Part shown: positions 54,880 to 64,000 of the stretch, piece after piece
How positions within the stretch are numbered: the first letter of the stretch is position 1
Layout: each line of letters begins with the position of its first letter
Assembly: GCA_963921825.1 (NCBI GenBank)
Contig: OY997590.1
Location: 62,300,012 to 62,364,011 of the forward strand
DNA: 64,000 nt
Direction of reading: 5' to 3'
Source: Erodium maritimum
Lineage: Eukaryota; Streptophyta; Magnoliopsida; Geraniales; Geraniaceae
Position numbers and translations under genes: made by a program
Notes under the pieces: model-generated
What the model was told of the DNA's origin: nothing
Databases searched by the model: none
The model's input: only the letters and a program-made list of their open reading frames with translations

Positions 54880-56625
54880 CTATCGCCGCTGGCGCATGTT
54901 CAGGTCTCGTTGGGAAAAGATGTACTTGAGGCTCTTGTGATCCGAGAACACCTGAAATCCCTCACCATATAGATAATACCGCCAGCCGTATAGCGCGAAC
55001 ACGACTGCTGCTAGCTCCAGGTCATGGGTAGGATAGTTGCGCTCGTGTGTCTTCAACTGCCTGGAGCCATAAGCGACAACTCTACCCAACTGCATCAGTA
55101 CACAACCCAGTCCTTCCCCGGACGCATCACAATAAACCTCATACCCGACCCCTCGCTCTGGCACTATCAATACTGGAGCGGTAGTCAGACAAGTCTTCAA
55201 CTCCGTGAACGCACGTTCAAAATCCTCTTTCCACACAAACCCGACTCCCTTACGCGTCAACAGAGTCATCGGCACGGCTAGTCGCGCAAAGTCCTGGACA
55301 AACCGCCGATAATAGCCTACCAACCCCAGAAAGCTGCGGATCTCGAAGACACTCGTGGGCCGTGCCCACTTCCAAACCGCGTCGATCTTCGACGGATCGA
55401 CCAGTATACCGTCACGGGATACAATGTGACCGAGGAATTTCACCTTAGCGAGCCAAAACTCGCACTTCTCCAGGTTGGCATATAGCTGATGCGAGCGCAG
55501 CAGGGTCAGAACAGTTCTCAGATGTCCCTCATGTGCCGCCTCATTCTGCGAGTAGATCAAGATGTCGTCTACGAACACCACCACAAACTGATCTAAGAAC
55601 GGCCGGAATATACTGTTCATCAAATCCATGAACGTTGCAGGTGCGTTCGTCAGTCCAAACGACATCACCAAGAACTCGTAATGCCCATAGCATGTCCGGA
55701 ATGCAGTCTTTGCGACGTCCCCCTCTCGGACTCGCAACTGGTAATATCCGGATCGCAGATCGATCTTTGAGAAACAGGTCGACCATCTCAACTGGTCGAA
55801 CAAGTCGTCAATCCTCGGCATCGGGTATCGGTTCTTCAACGTAACCCGGTTCAGCTTCCGGTAATCTATACACATCCGAAGCTCTCCACTCTTCTTCTTC
55901 ACGAAGAGTGCTGGTGCTCCCCACGGCGATACGCTCGGACGGATAAATCCCTTCTCCTGAAGCTCCTCGAGCTGACGCTTCAGCTCGGTCAACTCTGCCG
56001 GCGCAAACCTGTAAGGCGCCATCGATATCGCTGCCATTCCCGGCACCAGGTCAATACCGAACTCCACCTCACGTTCTGGTGGCAACCCGCTCAACTCTTC
56101 AGGAAAGACCTCGGGGAACTCGCACACCACTCGCGGTAACTCTCGGCTCTGCACGGCCGATACTTCCTCCACTACGGACAACGCCGAAAGGAGAACCCCG
56201 CTCTTACTACCCAGCACACACGACACCTTTGTGTTGCCTGCTGATACTGTTACTCGTCGCCTATAGCAGTCGATATTGGCTCGGTACTTCGCCAGCCAAT
56301 CCATTCCCAAGATCACGTCAAAGGTCGTCATTCCCAACACGAGATGGTCACCAGGGCAAGGACAGTCTGCGACTCTAATTTCGCAGGCACGACAGACCCT
56401 AGTCAACAACACATCACCCCCAACTAGGGTGTCCAGGCACAGGGGTGGACTCAACGGCTCTAAACTCAGCCCCAACCTCTCAGCACAACTCAACGAAATA
56501 AACGAGTGCGACGCCCCGGTATCAAATAAGAATAACGCCCATAAATGATATAATAAACACGTACCCTGAATGGTCTCGTGGTAGGTAGTGGATCCTGTAG
56601 CCCGGGAGTCGGTAACTGCGTACAC
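54880..56625 (-). pseudogene. Gypsy-C protease, reverse transcriptase and RNase H
   Basis: 581 codons. The protease active site [11 protein letters not shown] is intact near residue 35. RT motifs follow: [69 protein letters not shown] and the catalytic [12 protein letters not shown]. RNase H begins at [17 protein letters not shown], with [21 protein letters not shown] and [15 protein letters not shown] at 54880-54882 after NMRQRR interrupts RNase H; a tryptophan codon is usual at that place. RT itself is uninterrupted. Confidence 0.94.
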
Positions 56626-56649
56626 TCTTCCCTGTGATGCCTGCTGCCT

Positions 56650-58034
56650 CTAACCCGACACACTGACTGCTGGATACCCAGATGTCTGCTGCTGTCTCGG
56701 AATTGGCGCGCTCGTGGACAGTTGTGAGAACCTTGACGGCTGACTCTGACGCTGGCGACCCCTGGGTGACTGCACGGTATGCGACTGCTGCGGTCGCTGC
56801 GCTGACGTTGCCCCAATCGGCTCACGGCACCTTGTACTAGTGTGCCCAAACCGGCTGCACCGGAAACACCTGAACTCGTCGGTCCTCGGCCCCATGCCCT
56901 GGCCTGTCCGGCTGATCATTGGTAGCGCCGCGGGCCCTCCTCCCATCGGACACTCTTGATGCATATGGCCTGGCTGCCCGTAGGTAAAGCATATCGGCTC
57001 CCTCTCTGAAGCGACTGGCCCCACTGACGCCACCGACCCTATCTGTCTCGCTCCGCCCTGCTGAGCCTATGGCCGAAAGAACCCCGTGGTCCTCTGTCTT
57101 CTCAGATCTCGGGACTCGGACGACCCCGCAACACTAGTCGGCTGCTGTCGAACCTCACGGGTCCTTGCTGCCTCTCGGAGACCCTGCTCCACTGTTGCTG
57201 CAGTGTCTACGAGCTCTGAGTACTCCCGCAACCTCAGGGCGAGAACTCGATCCCGAATCACCGGCCTCAACCCCCCTCGAACCGCCGGCAACGGTTCAGC
57301 TCTGTCGCCACCATTTCTGGTGCGAATCGGGTCAGGGCCGTGAATCTGGCCTCATATTCGGCCAACGACGCCCCATCCTACTGCAGTTCCAGGAACTGCC
57401 GATGTTGGTCCATCCTGGCCGACTCGGGGAAGTACTGCGCCAGAAAGACCGTCTGGAAGATACTGTAGTCGTGCCTGACTCTGTCATTCACACGCCCCCA
57501 CTAGTGGTAGGCGCTGTTCCTCAGCTGATGGGCCGCAAAAGACACTCTGCTACGACCATCCTTGATGCCTGAACTGTCCAGGTCCCGAGTGACCTGCTCC
57601 AGCCATCTCTCGGCAAGGTCGGGGTTCGACTCCCCGACAAATGTGGGTATGCCCAGCTTCAGGAAGTCCAGCAGTGTCCGGGCCGTATGGCCTTCGGCCT
57701 GAACGGGCCTCGCTAGAACAACTGCTGTCTCCGGAGCTGGCGATGCCGACTCTCTACTGGTGATGATCGCCACCAAACTCTGCACCGTCCTGGTCAGCTC
57801 GTTCAGGTCGGTCGTAGTGGGAGGGTCTGCGACTGGCGGGACGCTGGGCGTGCTCGCAGATGGTCCCGCGTCGCTCCTCCTATCCACTCCGACAGGAGTA
57901 CCCTGGGCTTTCGCGGACTCAGCGGGTTCGACGGTGGGCATCCGTCCTGGTGCCCCTGCTGACCTTCCCCTCCTGCCACGCGTGGGCGCCCGTCCCCGTG
58001 TCACGACTGATCGTCCTCGCCTGCCACGAGCCAT
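56650..58034 (-). pseudogene. Gypsy-C gag
   Basis: It starts at MARGRRGRSVVTRGRAPTR (ATG at 58034). The capsid domain has FLKLGIPTFVGESNPDLAERW, WLEQVTRDLD and later RDRVLALRLREYSELVDTA. Two zinc knuckles follow: CFTYGQPGHMHQEC, whose second C is Y, and CFRCSRFGHTSTRC, intact. Stops (TAG) occur at 57501-57503, 57378-57380, 57067-57069 and 56650-56652. A six-C run at 57271-57276 shifts the frame by one. Gag would form the virus-like particle; this copy cannot be translated whole. Confidence 0.9.
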
Positions 58035-58297
58035 GTGGTCGGTATCCTGTGCACGGATACAGGCAAACGTTTAGTTTGCGAACTTATATAACGACGACAC
58101 GCTCAAGTACACTAGCGTTCACACGGTCTACGTCTACTCTAGCGTACTCGTTACTAAGACGCCTCACTGCTCACGTTATTCATACCTCAATTACTAGAAC
58201 ACGTAAGAGAAACCTCAAATAAACCGCACAAACGTGCACCAAGTCACGCAACAACAACACGAAAACTACGTAATCAAGACGGTGGAAAAGACAGGGA

Positions 58298-58409
58298 TCA
58301 CAGATCCGTGACAGACCCCGTCACGGTTGGGGTCACGGAGCCGTGACGAAGGCCCTAAAATTGCCAAAACGCGCTGCTCCGTCACGGATCCGTGACAGGG
58401 TCCGTGACA
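58298..58409. repeat. Cluster of GTCACGG / CCGTGAC palindromes in the Gypsy-C leader
   Basis: GTCACGGATCCGTGAC at 58381-58396 is a perfect 16-bp palindrome. GTCACGGAGCCGTGAC at 58332-58347 is nearly so. Single arms are at about 58306, 58320 and 58401. No counterpart was noticed in the Gypsy-D leader. Confidence 0.8.
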
Positions 58410-58563
58410 CTCGCACAGGTCTGTTTTCCAAAATCATTTCAAACTCGATCCTTACCCCTTTTTAACCTTAAAAATAGCCTTAAACGACACACACGCTCGA
58501 CCACCAATTTAACAAACACACGCACAACGACTCACAGACAAATTTAAGTCACCCAACCTCAAT

Positions 58564-58745
58564 CACAAGCCGACAAGGCCAACCAACATCAACACACGCC
58601 CACCGGGCCAACCAAAATCGAACCACGCCCACCGGGCCAACCAAAAAAATCAGAACACGCCCACAGGGCCAATCAAAATCAAAACACGCCCACAGGGCCA
58701 ATTAAAATCAAAACACGCCCACAGGGCCAACAAAAATCACAAAAC
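58564..58745 (-). repeat. CGCCCACCGGGCCAACC repeat cluster in the Gypsy-C leader
   Basis: About six units of ACGCCCAC(C/A)GGGCCAA spaced about 27-33 bp, inverted counterpart of 27171-27405. Confidence 0.83.
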
Positions 58746-59088
58746 TTTTCCTTTTCATTATAAAACCTCATTTCCTGACATCACGTAGTTATAACCCGGT
58801 CCAGGCGTCCCCGAACTACATTGTACCCACTTCATGTCAACACCGTCACGTTCGACTACAGGAGCGCTCCTTAGTCGAGTCGCGACAACTTAAAAATGTT
58901 TCACGCAGCAACACACAATCAGTATGCCAATAATAATAATACTGCACATATGCACAATCACAAACAGGACTCAAGTCCCTACGGGTCTACACACGGTTTC
59001 CGACTTGCGTACCCAATGCACGACGAGACTTTTATTGACTTGACTCTCCCCAACTAATTGACGTACAGTCTGAGGTGTGAAACCTCGA

Positions 59089-59100
59089 GCTCTGATACCA
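59089..59100 (-). other. Primer-binding site of Gypsy-C
   Basis: TGGTATCAGAGC on the minus strand, three bases from the LTR, as in Gypsy-D. Confidence 0.92.
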
Positions 59101-59103
59101 AGC

Positions 59104-61953
59104 TGTCACGCCCCAAATTCAGTAGAACCGAACCCGGAACGCGAACGATAAAACAATAAAACCATTTTCAAACCTTTTAAATAAATTGCTTAAAATCACT
59201 AGTAGTTAAATCAAAATAATAATTTACAACTCAAAAGTACGTCTAAACAAGCGGACAAAAGACAAGGCGTACGTCACTAAACCAAAAAGGAAACCCGGAC
59301 TCCCGCTCCCAGCTCTTCAAGCTTCGAGAGCTCACTTAGTCCGTCCCGCGACCAGTACCTGTAGGAAAAGCAGCTAGGGGTGAGCGTTCGCTCACCACCA
59401 CGGATACCAGACTGACTACGACATACTAGCAGACAATGCCGGAAACACCAACAACAAACCCAAAACCAGGGACTACTATCCCCAACTGGGGTAACCCGAC
59501 TGACACACAACTGGTACTTTCCACAACCGACTCAACACTCGGACACGTGATGTAGACCCGACATAGCGGTTACGACTTCCACCAAAGACACAAAATATAA
59601 CCACGCAACACCCAAGATCACAAAGGATCGCACACCAAACAAGATCACACAGGATCGCACTCCAGCTGCTCAGTGCCTACGTAACTTTTCCCGACACGCA
59701 GTCGGATCAGGCGGTCGACCTGTCGCACTTTTCCCGACACGCAATCGGATCAGGCGGTCGACCTGTCGCACTTTTCCCGACACTCAATCGGATCAGGCGG
59801 TCGACCTGTCGCACTTTTCCCGACACTCAATCGGATCAGGCGGTCGACCGGTCACACCCCATCCTCAGGCAACCACAATCACAATCACAATCAAAGTTCA
59901 ACAAACAGCAACAACACCAGTTTAACACTCCACATGCACTCATGGCCACCCAGATACCAACAGTAAAACACAGGTTCAACAACCCCACGGGCATTCATGG
60001 CCACCCAAGACATCAACAGTAACTCACGGGCTAGACAACCCCACGGGCACTCATGGCCACCCAAGACATACCAACAGTAAAATACGGGTTTAACGACCCC
60101 ACGGGACTCATGGCCACCCAAGAGACACCAACAGTAAAATACGGGTTTAACGACCCCACGGGCACTCATGGCCACCCAAGACACACCAACAGTAAGATAC
60201 GGGTTTAACGACCCCACGGGCACTCATGGCCACCCAAGACACAAACTAAACAATCAACCTTCGGGCATAATCAAATGCCTCTAGTAAATCTAATATCGAT
60301 AAGTTCACTGCTCCTACGGCACTACTAAGTGTCACATGCATTTCTATTGTTCGATACGTTCCCGTATCATACGACACCACCCGGTGTCGCCTGCCTTTCT
60401 ATTGTTCGATAAACTTACTTAACCCACGACACCCAAGTGTCACATGCATTTCTACTGTTAACTTTCCCTAGCTAGGGCCGAGATCCTGCTACTTTTCCCT
60501 ACCTCGTACGCTTTCCCCAAAAGCTCAAAATCAAACTCCGTGTGATCACGATCACTCGCCTAGCTTTCCCTTTCCTCTGTCGGTGGCACGATCTAATAAG
60601 AACACAATTTAAAACACTTTTAAGTTCGCAGGCATAAATTGAATTTTAATATACTTGACGCCCAAATGTAACCCCGACAATGTCGATCACCCCCAAACTT
60701 CCCAATTACTCGACATTGTCGATAATGGGCCTGGAGAGGCCCGATTTGCCCGGCTCGGCAAATCTGTTCGGGATTGGAAAACGTCCTTTCGGGGCTCCGA
60801 AAATTCCCGTTTTCGTTTCTACGGTCTTAGAATAATTCAAGGGTTCCAACGCAATCGACGGAATCGGTTTCCGACTTCTGATCAATTTAATTCGCATTTA
60901 AAGTTTCTAAACCCGTCATTTACAACTTTTACAATTTAATTCCAAAATTCGTTCCGGGTGTGGATTAACTACTTGGGGAACGTCCTAAACCACCCGAACA
61001 CGAAAATCCGATACCCGAGCATGTGGGCCCCACCCGGCCATCCTTGGCTGTGGGTGGCTAGGGCCGGTTTTGGGCCGGTCCACCATGGTGGTGGCCGGTC
61101 CTAGCTCCGGCCAGCCACCACCGGTCCGGCCAGCCACCCTACATGGTGGCCGGAGTTCCCCCGAGCTTCCGGTCACCGGAAAACGTTTAATCTTCGCTCC
61201 AAAACGTCTCCAACGAACCCCACACCTTAACTCAACCACAAACTACTAGTTTTAACCCAAACCCTAACTTTCAAACATAACGAAACGAAAATCGGATAGT
61301 TGCTCACCATAGGGAATGACGATGGGAACTCGGTTCTTCTATCGTTGAGATGATCCACCGGTCGAATGATCGAGAAAAGGCAAAACCTAGAAACCCCTTC
61401 TCTTTTTCTCTTGTCCTTCTCTCTTCTTTCTCTTTCTAAAACTCTATTCTTTTTTCTATTTTTTGAACCCTTGGCCGAACCCCCTAGGTATAGTCTCCCT
61501 TGTCTTGTCCAAAAACCTAACACCAGCACTTGTGTGACATGTGGCAAGTGGGTCCCACACCTTTTGGAAAATATCTTCTAGATATTTTTCAGTCAGATTC
61601 GCGAAATTCGGCCGTCTCGGGCCCCGAACGGGCACTTTTTCCAAGAAATTACGAAACTTCACGGGCTACAAGGAAACGGCTCAACTAAGACCACTGCGAC
61701 GACGGCTAAGCTTTTTGGATCCAAAACGGAGCTCGAACGGACCATAACGTCGCTCGATTGACTTTTCCAACAAAAAGTCAACCTTTCCCAAGTTGGTCAG
61801 AAAGTTGCCCTGAGTTCCCCAGATTTCATTTTGGTCGATATCGGGGTCAACTTAAGTCCGGTATGACCCTCGGGGTCAAATTTAGGTTCATTTAAGTATC
61901 TGTCCAAAAATTTTACATTTTCTTGTTTTTCGCCGGTTTGACTAGCGTTGACC
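59104..61953 (-). repeat. Gypsy-C 5' LTR, outer end truncated (2850 bp)
   Basis: Begins TGTCACGCC at 59104. It should end GGGAGTGGTTCTTACA as at 53173-53188, but stops at GCGTTGACC and continues TTGCACGG. The TTG could be the end of a TATTG target copy (left flank 50288-50292), which implies a deletion of 18 bases. Confidence 0.88.
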
Positions 61954-62371
61954 TTGCACGGATCGACGAAGACAAAGGAAAGATCGGGGCGGTGCTAAAC
62001 GACGGCGGGTCTCGTCTTGCAGGTCCGGAGGAGCGGCATCACGTGAGATGAGAGGAACAGAGAGAGGGAGATGGGCGGCGACTGTTTTGTGGTCTACGTC
62101 CGACAGCCATGAGATCCGGTTGAAGCGTGGATGGATTGAGAGGTGCGGATGAATGTGAGATATGAGAGGGGGTATTAGGGTTAGGTGAAAAATTAGTATA
62201 ATTACTTATTTGCCCTTATCTTATGGAAAATTGCAAAAAGAACATAAAGAATTGGTTTAATTACAATTATGTGCCATTGATTTCATAACCATTGGATTAA
62301 CTTAATCCAATGGTTTAAAATTATGTAACAATTAACAAAATAGGGAAGTGGTAACACTTGAAAGCTTACCC

Positions 62372-62374
<3 letters not shown>
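61954..62374. other. E3 right part: GC-rich segment and right terminal arm
   Basis: GC-rich to about 62170, with a splice-acceptor-like CTTGCAG ending at about 62016. It then becomes AT-rich with the inverted-repeat arm ending TTACCCCTC. No frame with a known domain. Confidence 0.5.

Positions 62375-62421
<47 letters not shown>
62375..62421. repeat. (CT)n-(TA)n tract between E3 and E1
   Basis: Simple repeat bordering the right end of E3 and the left end of E1. Confidence 0.9.
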
Positions 62422-62899
62422 GGGAGGCTTTCACGTGCGAACCCCTCTTAAAATGCGAATCTGCGAACTCAACAACAACATGACACGTGTCGCGCTTAGA
62501 AATGTTCATCTTTTTTTCCCCACCAAGTTTATTAATTTAATTTTTCCCGCTTCGTTTCAACTCTGATTTAATTTTTGTTTGCACCAATATTCTTATTTTT
62601 TTAAGAGCTTTCTAACAAGTAGTGGATTGCATATATTTTGATGTGTTTTTGAATACGTGTGTGGATGTGTGAATATGAGTGCGAAAAAGTGTGATGTGTT
62701 TTGCAAATTTAGTGTATATGGTTTGCGGATTTAGTGTATATGGTTTGCAGATTTAGTGTATATGGTTTGCGGATTTAGTGTATATGGTTTGCGAATTTAG
62801 TGTGTTTTGCAAATTTAGTGTATATGGTTTGCGGATTTAGTGTATATGGTTTGCGGATTTAGTGTATATGGTTTGCGAATTTAGTGTAATTTTCACACT
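62422..62899 (+). repeat. E1 left inverted-repeat arm
   Basis: Includes the conserved block shared with E2. From 62700 it has seven full 22-bp units ATTTAGTGTATATGGTTTGC plus (G/A)(G/A), and one 18-bp short unit. Confidence 0.85.
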
Positions 62900-62972
62900 A
62901 AATTTGCTTGCTATATATATTGTATATTGTTAAGCATTTCTTTGGGTGACAAGGGTTCAATTATTATCAACC

Positions 62973-63417
62973 ATGGAGAATGTAAGTGAATTGATGCTTA
63001 CCCACATAATGTATTACATATTCAGAATTTGGTTCTTCCATGAATGATGAAGAGCTTCTTCACTTTTCAATTTCTGGTACTTGATAATTGAGTAAGTTAT
63101 CTCTCTATGATTGGAATTATGTTGTTGTAGGGAGAAGAAACTGGTGGCAATGTAAAGAAGCAATTGGCAAAATTATTTAAAATGTCTCTTCAAGAAACAG
63201 TCTTAGATGAGGCTTGATTAGAACCTTTTGATTACTGTTTGCACAAGAAAGTTTGGGGATTACCAATGGTATTTGTTTCGGAACCTATATATAGTATTAA
63301 TAAGTTTCAGTGTTTGCATTAAGAAATTATGTTTGGTTCTATTTTAATTTCATGCAATATGTATGTATTGGTTATTAGTTGATATACTAATTACACAGTA
63401 ACAATGCCATGGGCCTA
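62973..63417 (+). pseudogene. Captured 5' part of an arginyl-tRNA synthetase gene (three exons, two introns)
   Basis: Exon 1 is 62973-62981 (ATG GAG AAT) with donor GTAAGT. Intron 1 is 62982-63130, ending TTGTTGTAG. Exon 2 is 63131-63268 and encodes GEETGGNVKKQLAKLFKMSL and, after an extra T in the CCTTTT run, KFGDYQ. Intron 2 is 63269-63398. Exon 3 starts at 63399 and completes a split Cys codon, then NNAMGL. Plant arginyl-tRNA synthetases begin with a very similar order (GNLK.QLAKLF..SL, then KFGDYQCNNAMGL). The full enzyme charges tRNA-Arg; only the N-terminal additional domain region is here. A TGA after LDEA and the frameshift make it a pseudogene. The exon phases fit exactly. Confidence 0.85.
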
Positions 63418-63487
63418 TTCCATTGCAATTCAACAATATGTCTTCAGAAATAAACGTGAAGATCTAATAGTAGTCAACTAAAAATAA
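63418..63487. other. E1 centre after exon 3
   Basis: The reading frame continues FHCNSTICLQK then stops, with no further resemblance to arginyl-tRNA synthetase. The captured segment probably ends within this stretch. Confidence 0.5.
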
Positions 63488-63988
63488 ATTCGCAAACCAT
63501 ATACACTAAATTCGCTAACCATATACACTAAATCCGCAAACCATATACACTAAATCCGCAAACCATATACACTAAATCCGCAAACCATATACACTAAATT
63601 TGCAAAACACACTAAATTCGCAAACCATATACACTAAATCCGCAAACCATATACACTAAATCCGCAAACCATATACACTAAATCCGCAAACCATATACAC
63701 TAAATTTGCAAAACACATCACACTTTTCGCACTCATATTCACACATCCACACACTTATTCAAAAACACATCAAAATATATGCAATCCACTACTTGTTAGA
63801 AAGCTCTTGAAAAAATAAGAATATTGGCGCAAGAAAAATTGAAATCGGAGTTGAAACGAAACAGGAAAAATCGAATTAATAAACTTGATTATAAATAAAA
63901 GAGCATTTTCTGAGCGCGACACATGCCGCAATCTGGTTGAGTTCGCATGTTCACACCGTAATTCATGGTTCGCACCTGATTGCTCTCC
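63488..63988 (-). repeat. E1 right inverted-repeat arm
   Basis: Reverse complement of the left arm, with nine full 22-bp units and one 18-bp unit in the corresponding position, then the shared conserved block and terminus. Confidence 0.85.
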
Positions 63989-64000
63989 TATATATATATA
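63989..64000. repeat. (TA)n tract at the window edge
   Basis: TATATATATATA, right border of E1, continuing beyond the window. Confidence 0.85.

Larger units (their letters stand above)
58035..59088 (-). other. Gypsy-C untranslated leader
   Basis: No coding frame. It contains the GTCACGG palindrome cluster (58298-58409) and GGGCC repeats (58564-58745). The GAGCGCTCCT segment near 58862 matches the Gypsy-D leader near 27016. Confidence 0.7.
50293..61953 (-). mobile_element. Gypsy-C: Ty3/gypsy chromovirus (Tekay/Del-like), nearly complete but mutated
   Basis: On the minus strand: 5' LTR 59104-61953, PBS, leader, gag, protease, RT, RNase H, integrase, chromodomain, PPT, 3' LTR 50293-53188. Domains are in gypsy order (integrase last). 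The two LTRs differ in repeat number and at many sites, so this is older than Gypsy-D. The coding frame (about 1,615 codons) has six in-frame stops and one frameshift. The outer 16 bases of the 5' LTR are missing. Gypsy-C looks like a relative of the autonomous partner Gypsy-D would need. Confidence 0.93.
49024..62374. mobile_element. E3: TIR-type DNA element carrying GC-rich captured sequence, split by Gypsy-C
   Basis: The left terminus is GAGGCACTTTCAAGTGTTATCA. The right terminus, reverse-complemented, is GGGGTAAGCTTTCAAGTGTTACC in part. Both arms then contain a palindromic block (ATTGGATTTTAAAATCCAAT left; CATTGGATTAACTTAATCC right) and GTAATTATA. Without Gypsy-C the element is about 1.7 kb. 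It is bordered by (TA)n on the left and (CT)n-(TA)n on the right. There is no transposase. The superfamily is not assigned; a Mutator-like origin is possible. Confidence 0.68.
62422..63988. mobile_element. E1: TIR-type DNA element with captured arginyl-tRNA synthetase fragment
   Basis: The left end is GGGAGGCTTTCACGTGCGAACC. The right end, reverse-complemented, is GGAGAGCAATCAGGTGCGAACC in part. Both borders are (TA)n. The arms (about 62422-62899 and 63488-63988) are long inverted repeats including TAACAAGTAGTGGATTGCAT and arrays of 22-bp repeats. The centre is unique and holds host exons. No transposase is present. E1 shares its termini and arm blocks with E2. Confidence 0.85.

Noticed and set aside
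57165-57572. 135-codon plus-strand frame in Gypsy-C gag
   Set aside because: Shadow frame opposite the gag gene.

Overview
The window is a plant nuclear locus built almost entirely from nested transposable elements; I see no intact host gene, rRNA or tRNA. Three things point to an angiosperm. The LTR retrotransposons use primer-binding sites matching the 3' end of initiator tRNA-Met. The Ty3/gypsy elements encode a chromodomain at the integrase C-terminus (plant chromovirus, Tekay/Del-like). A captured fragment of a plant-type arginyl-tRNA synthetase gene keeps its introns. The species cannot be named from the sequence.

Region 1 (1-46159, minus strand) is a tandem array of one degenerate Ty1/copia element, 'Copia-A'. 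Its order is LTR end (1-43), internal, LTR (5125-6797), internal, LTR (20348-22020), internal, LTR (44487-46159). Each complete LTR is 1673 bp and the unit period is 6754-6755 bp once insertions are removed. Unit 2 is interrupted by a complete plus-strand element of the same family, 'Copia-B' (7696-16158, two 1688-bp LTRs, 5-bp target duplication GTGAT). Unit 3 is interrupted by a Ty3/gypsy insertion, 'Gypsy-D' (23470-40849, target duplication TCCCA). Gypsy-D is itself tandem: LTR-internal-LTR-internal-LTR, with three 3314-bp LTRs and two 3719-bp internal regions. Its coding regions are heavily deleted, so it is non-autonomous. Its LTRs carry three different minisatellites.

Region 2 (46160-64000) is a chain of TIR-type DNA elements, each bordered by (TA)n or by TA-containing simple repeats. 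They are a small MITE-like element (46431-46675), element E2 (46686-48960), element E3 (49024-62374) and element E1 (62422-63988). E3 is split by an older and much more complete chromovirus, 'Gypsy-C' (50293-61953, minus strand). Gypsy-C has recognisable gag, protease, reverse transcriptase, RNase H, integrase and chromodomain, broken by several stops and a frameshift. E1 has about 500-bp inverted-repeat arms of 22-bp subterminal repeats. Its centre holds three exons and two introns from the start of an arginyl-tRNA synthetase gene, now a pseudogene.

The nesting gives an inferred order of events. The E-type DNA elements and Gypsy-C (diverged LTRs) look old. The Copia-A array formed before Copia-B and Gypsy-D inserted, because each of those is found in only one unit. 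Copia-B and Gypsy-D look very young because their LTRs match wherever I compared them. No element here encodes a complete set of working proteins, so any recent movement must have used proteins supplied by other copies.
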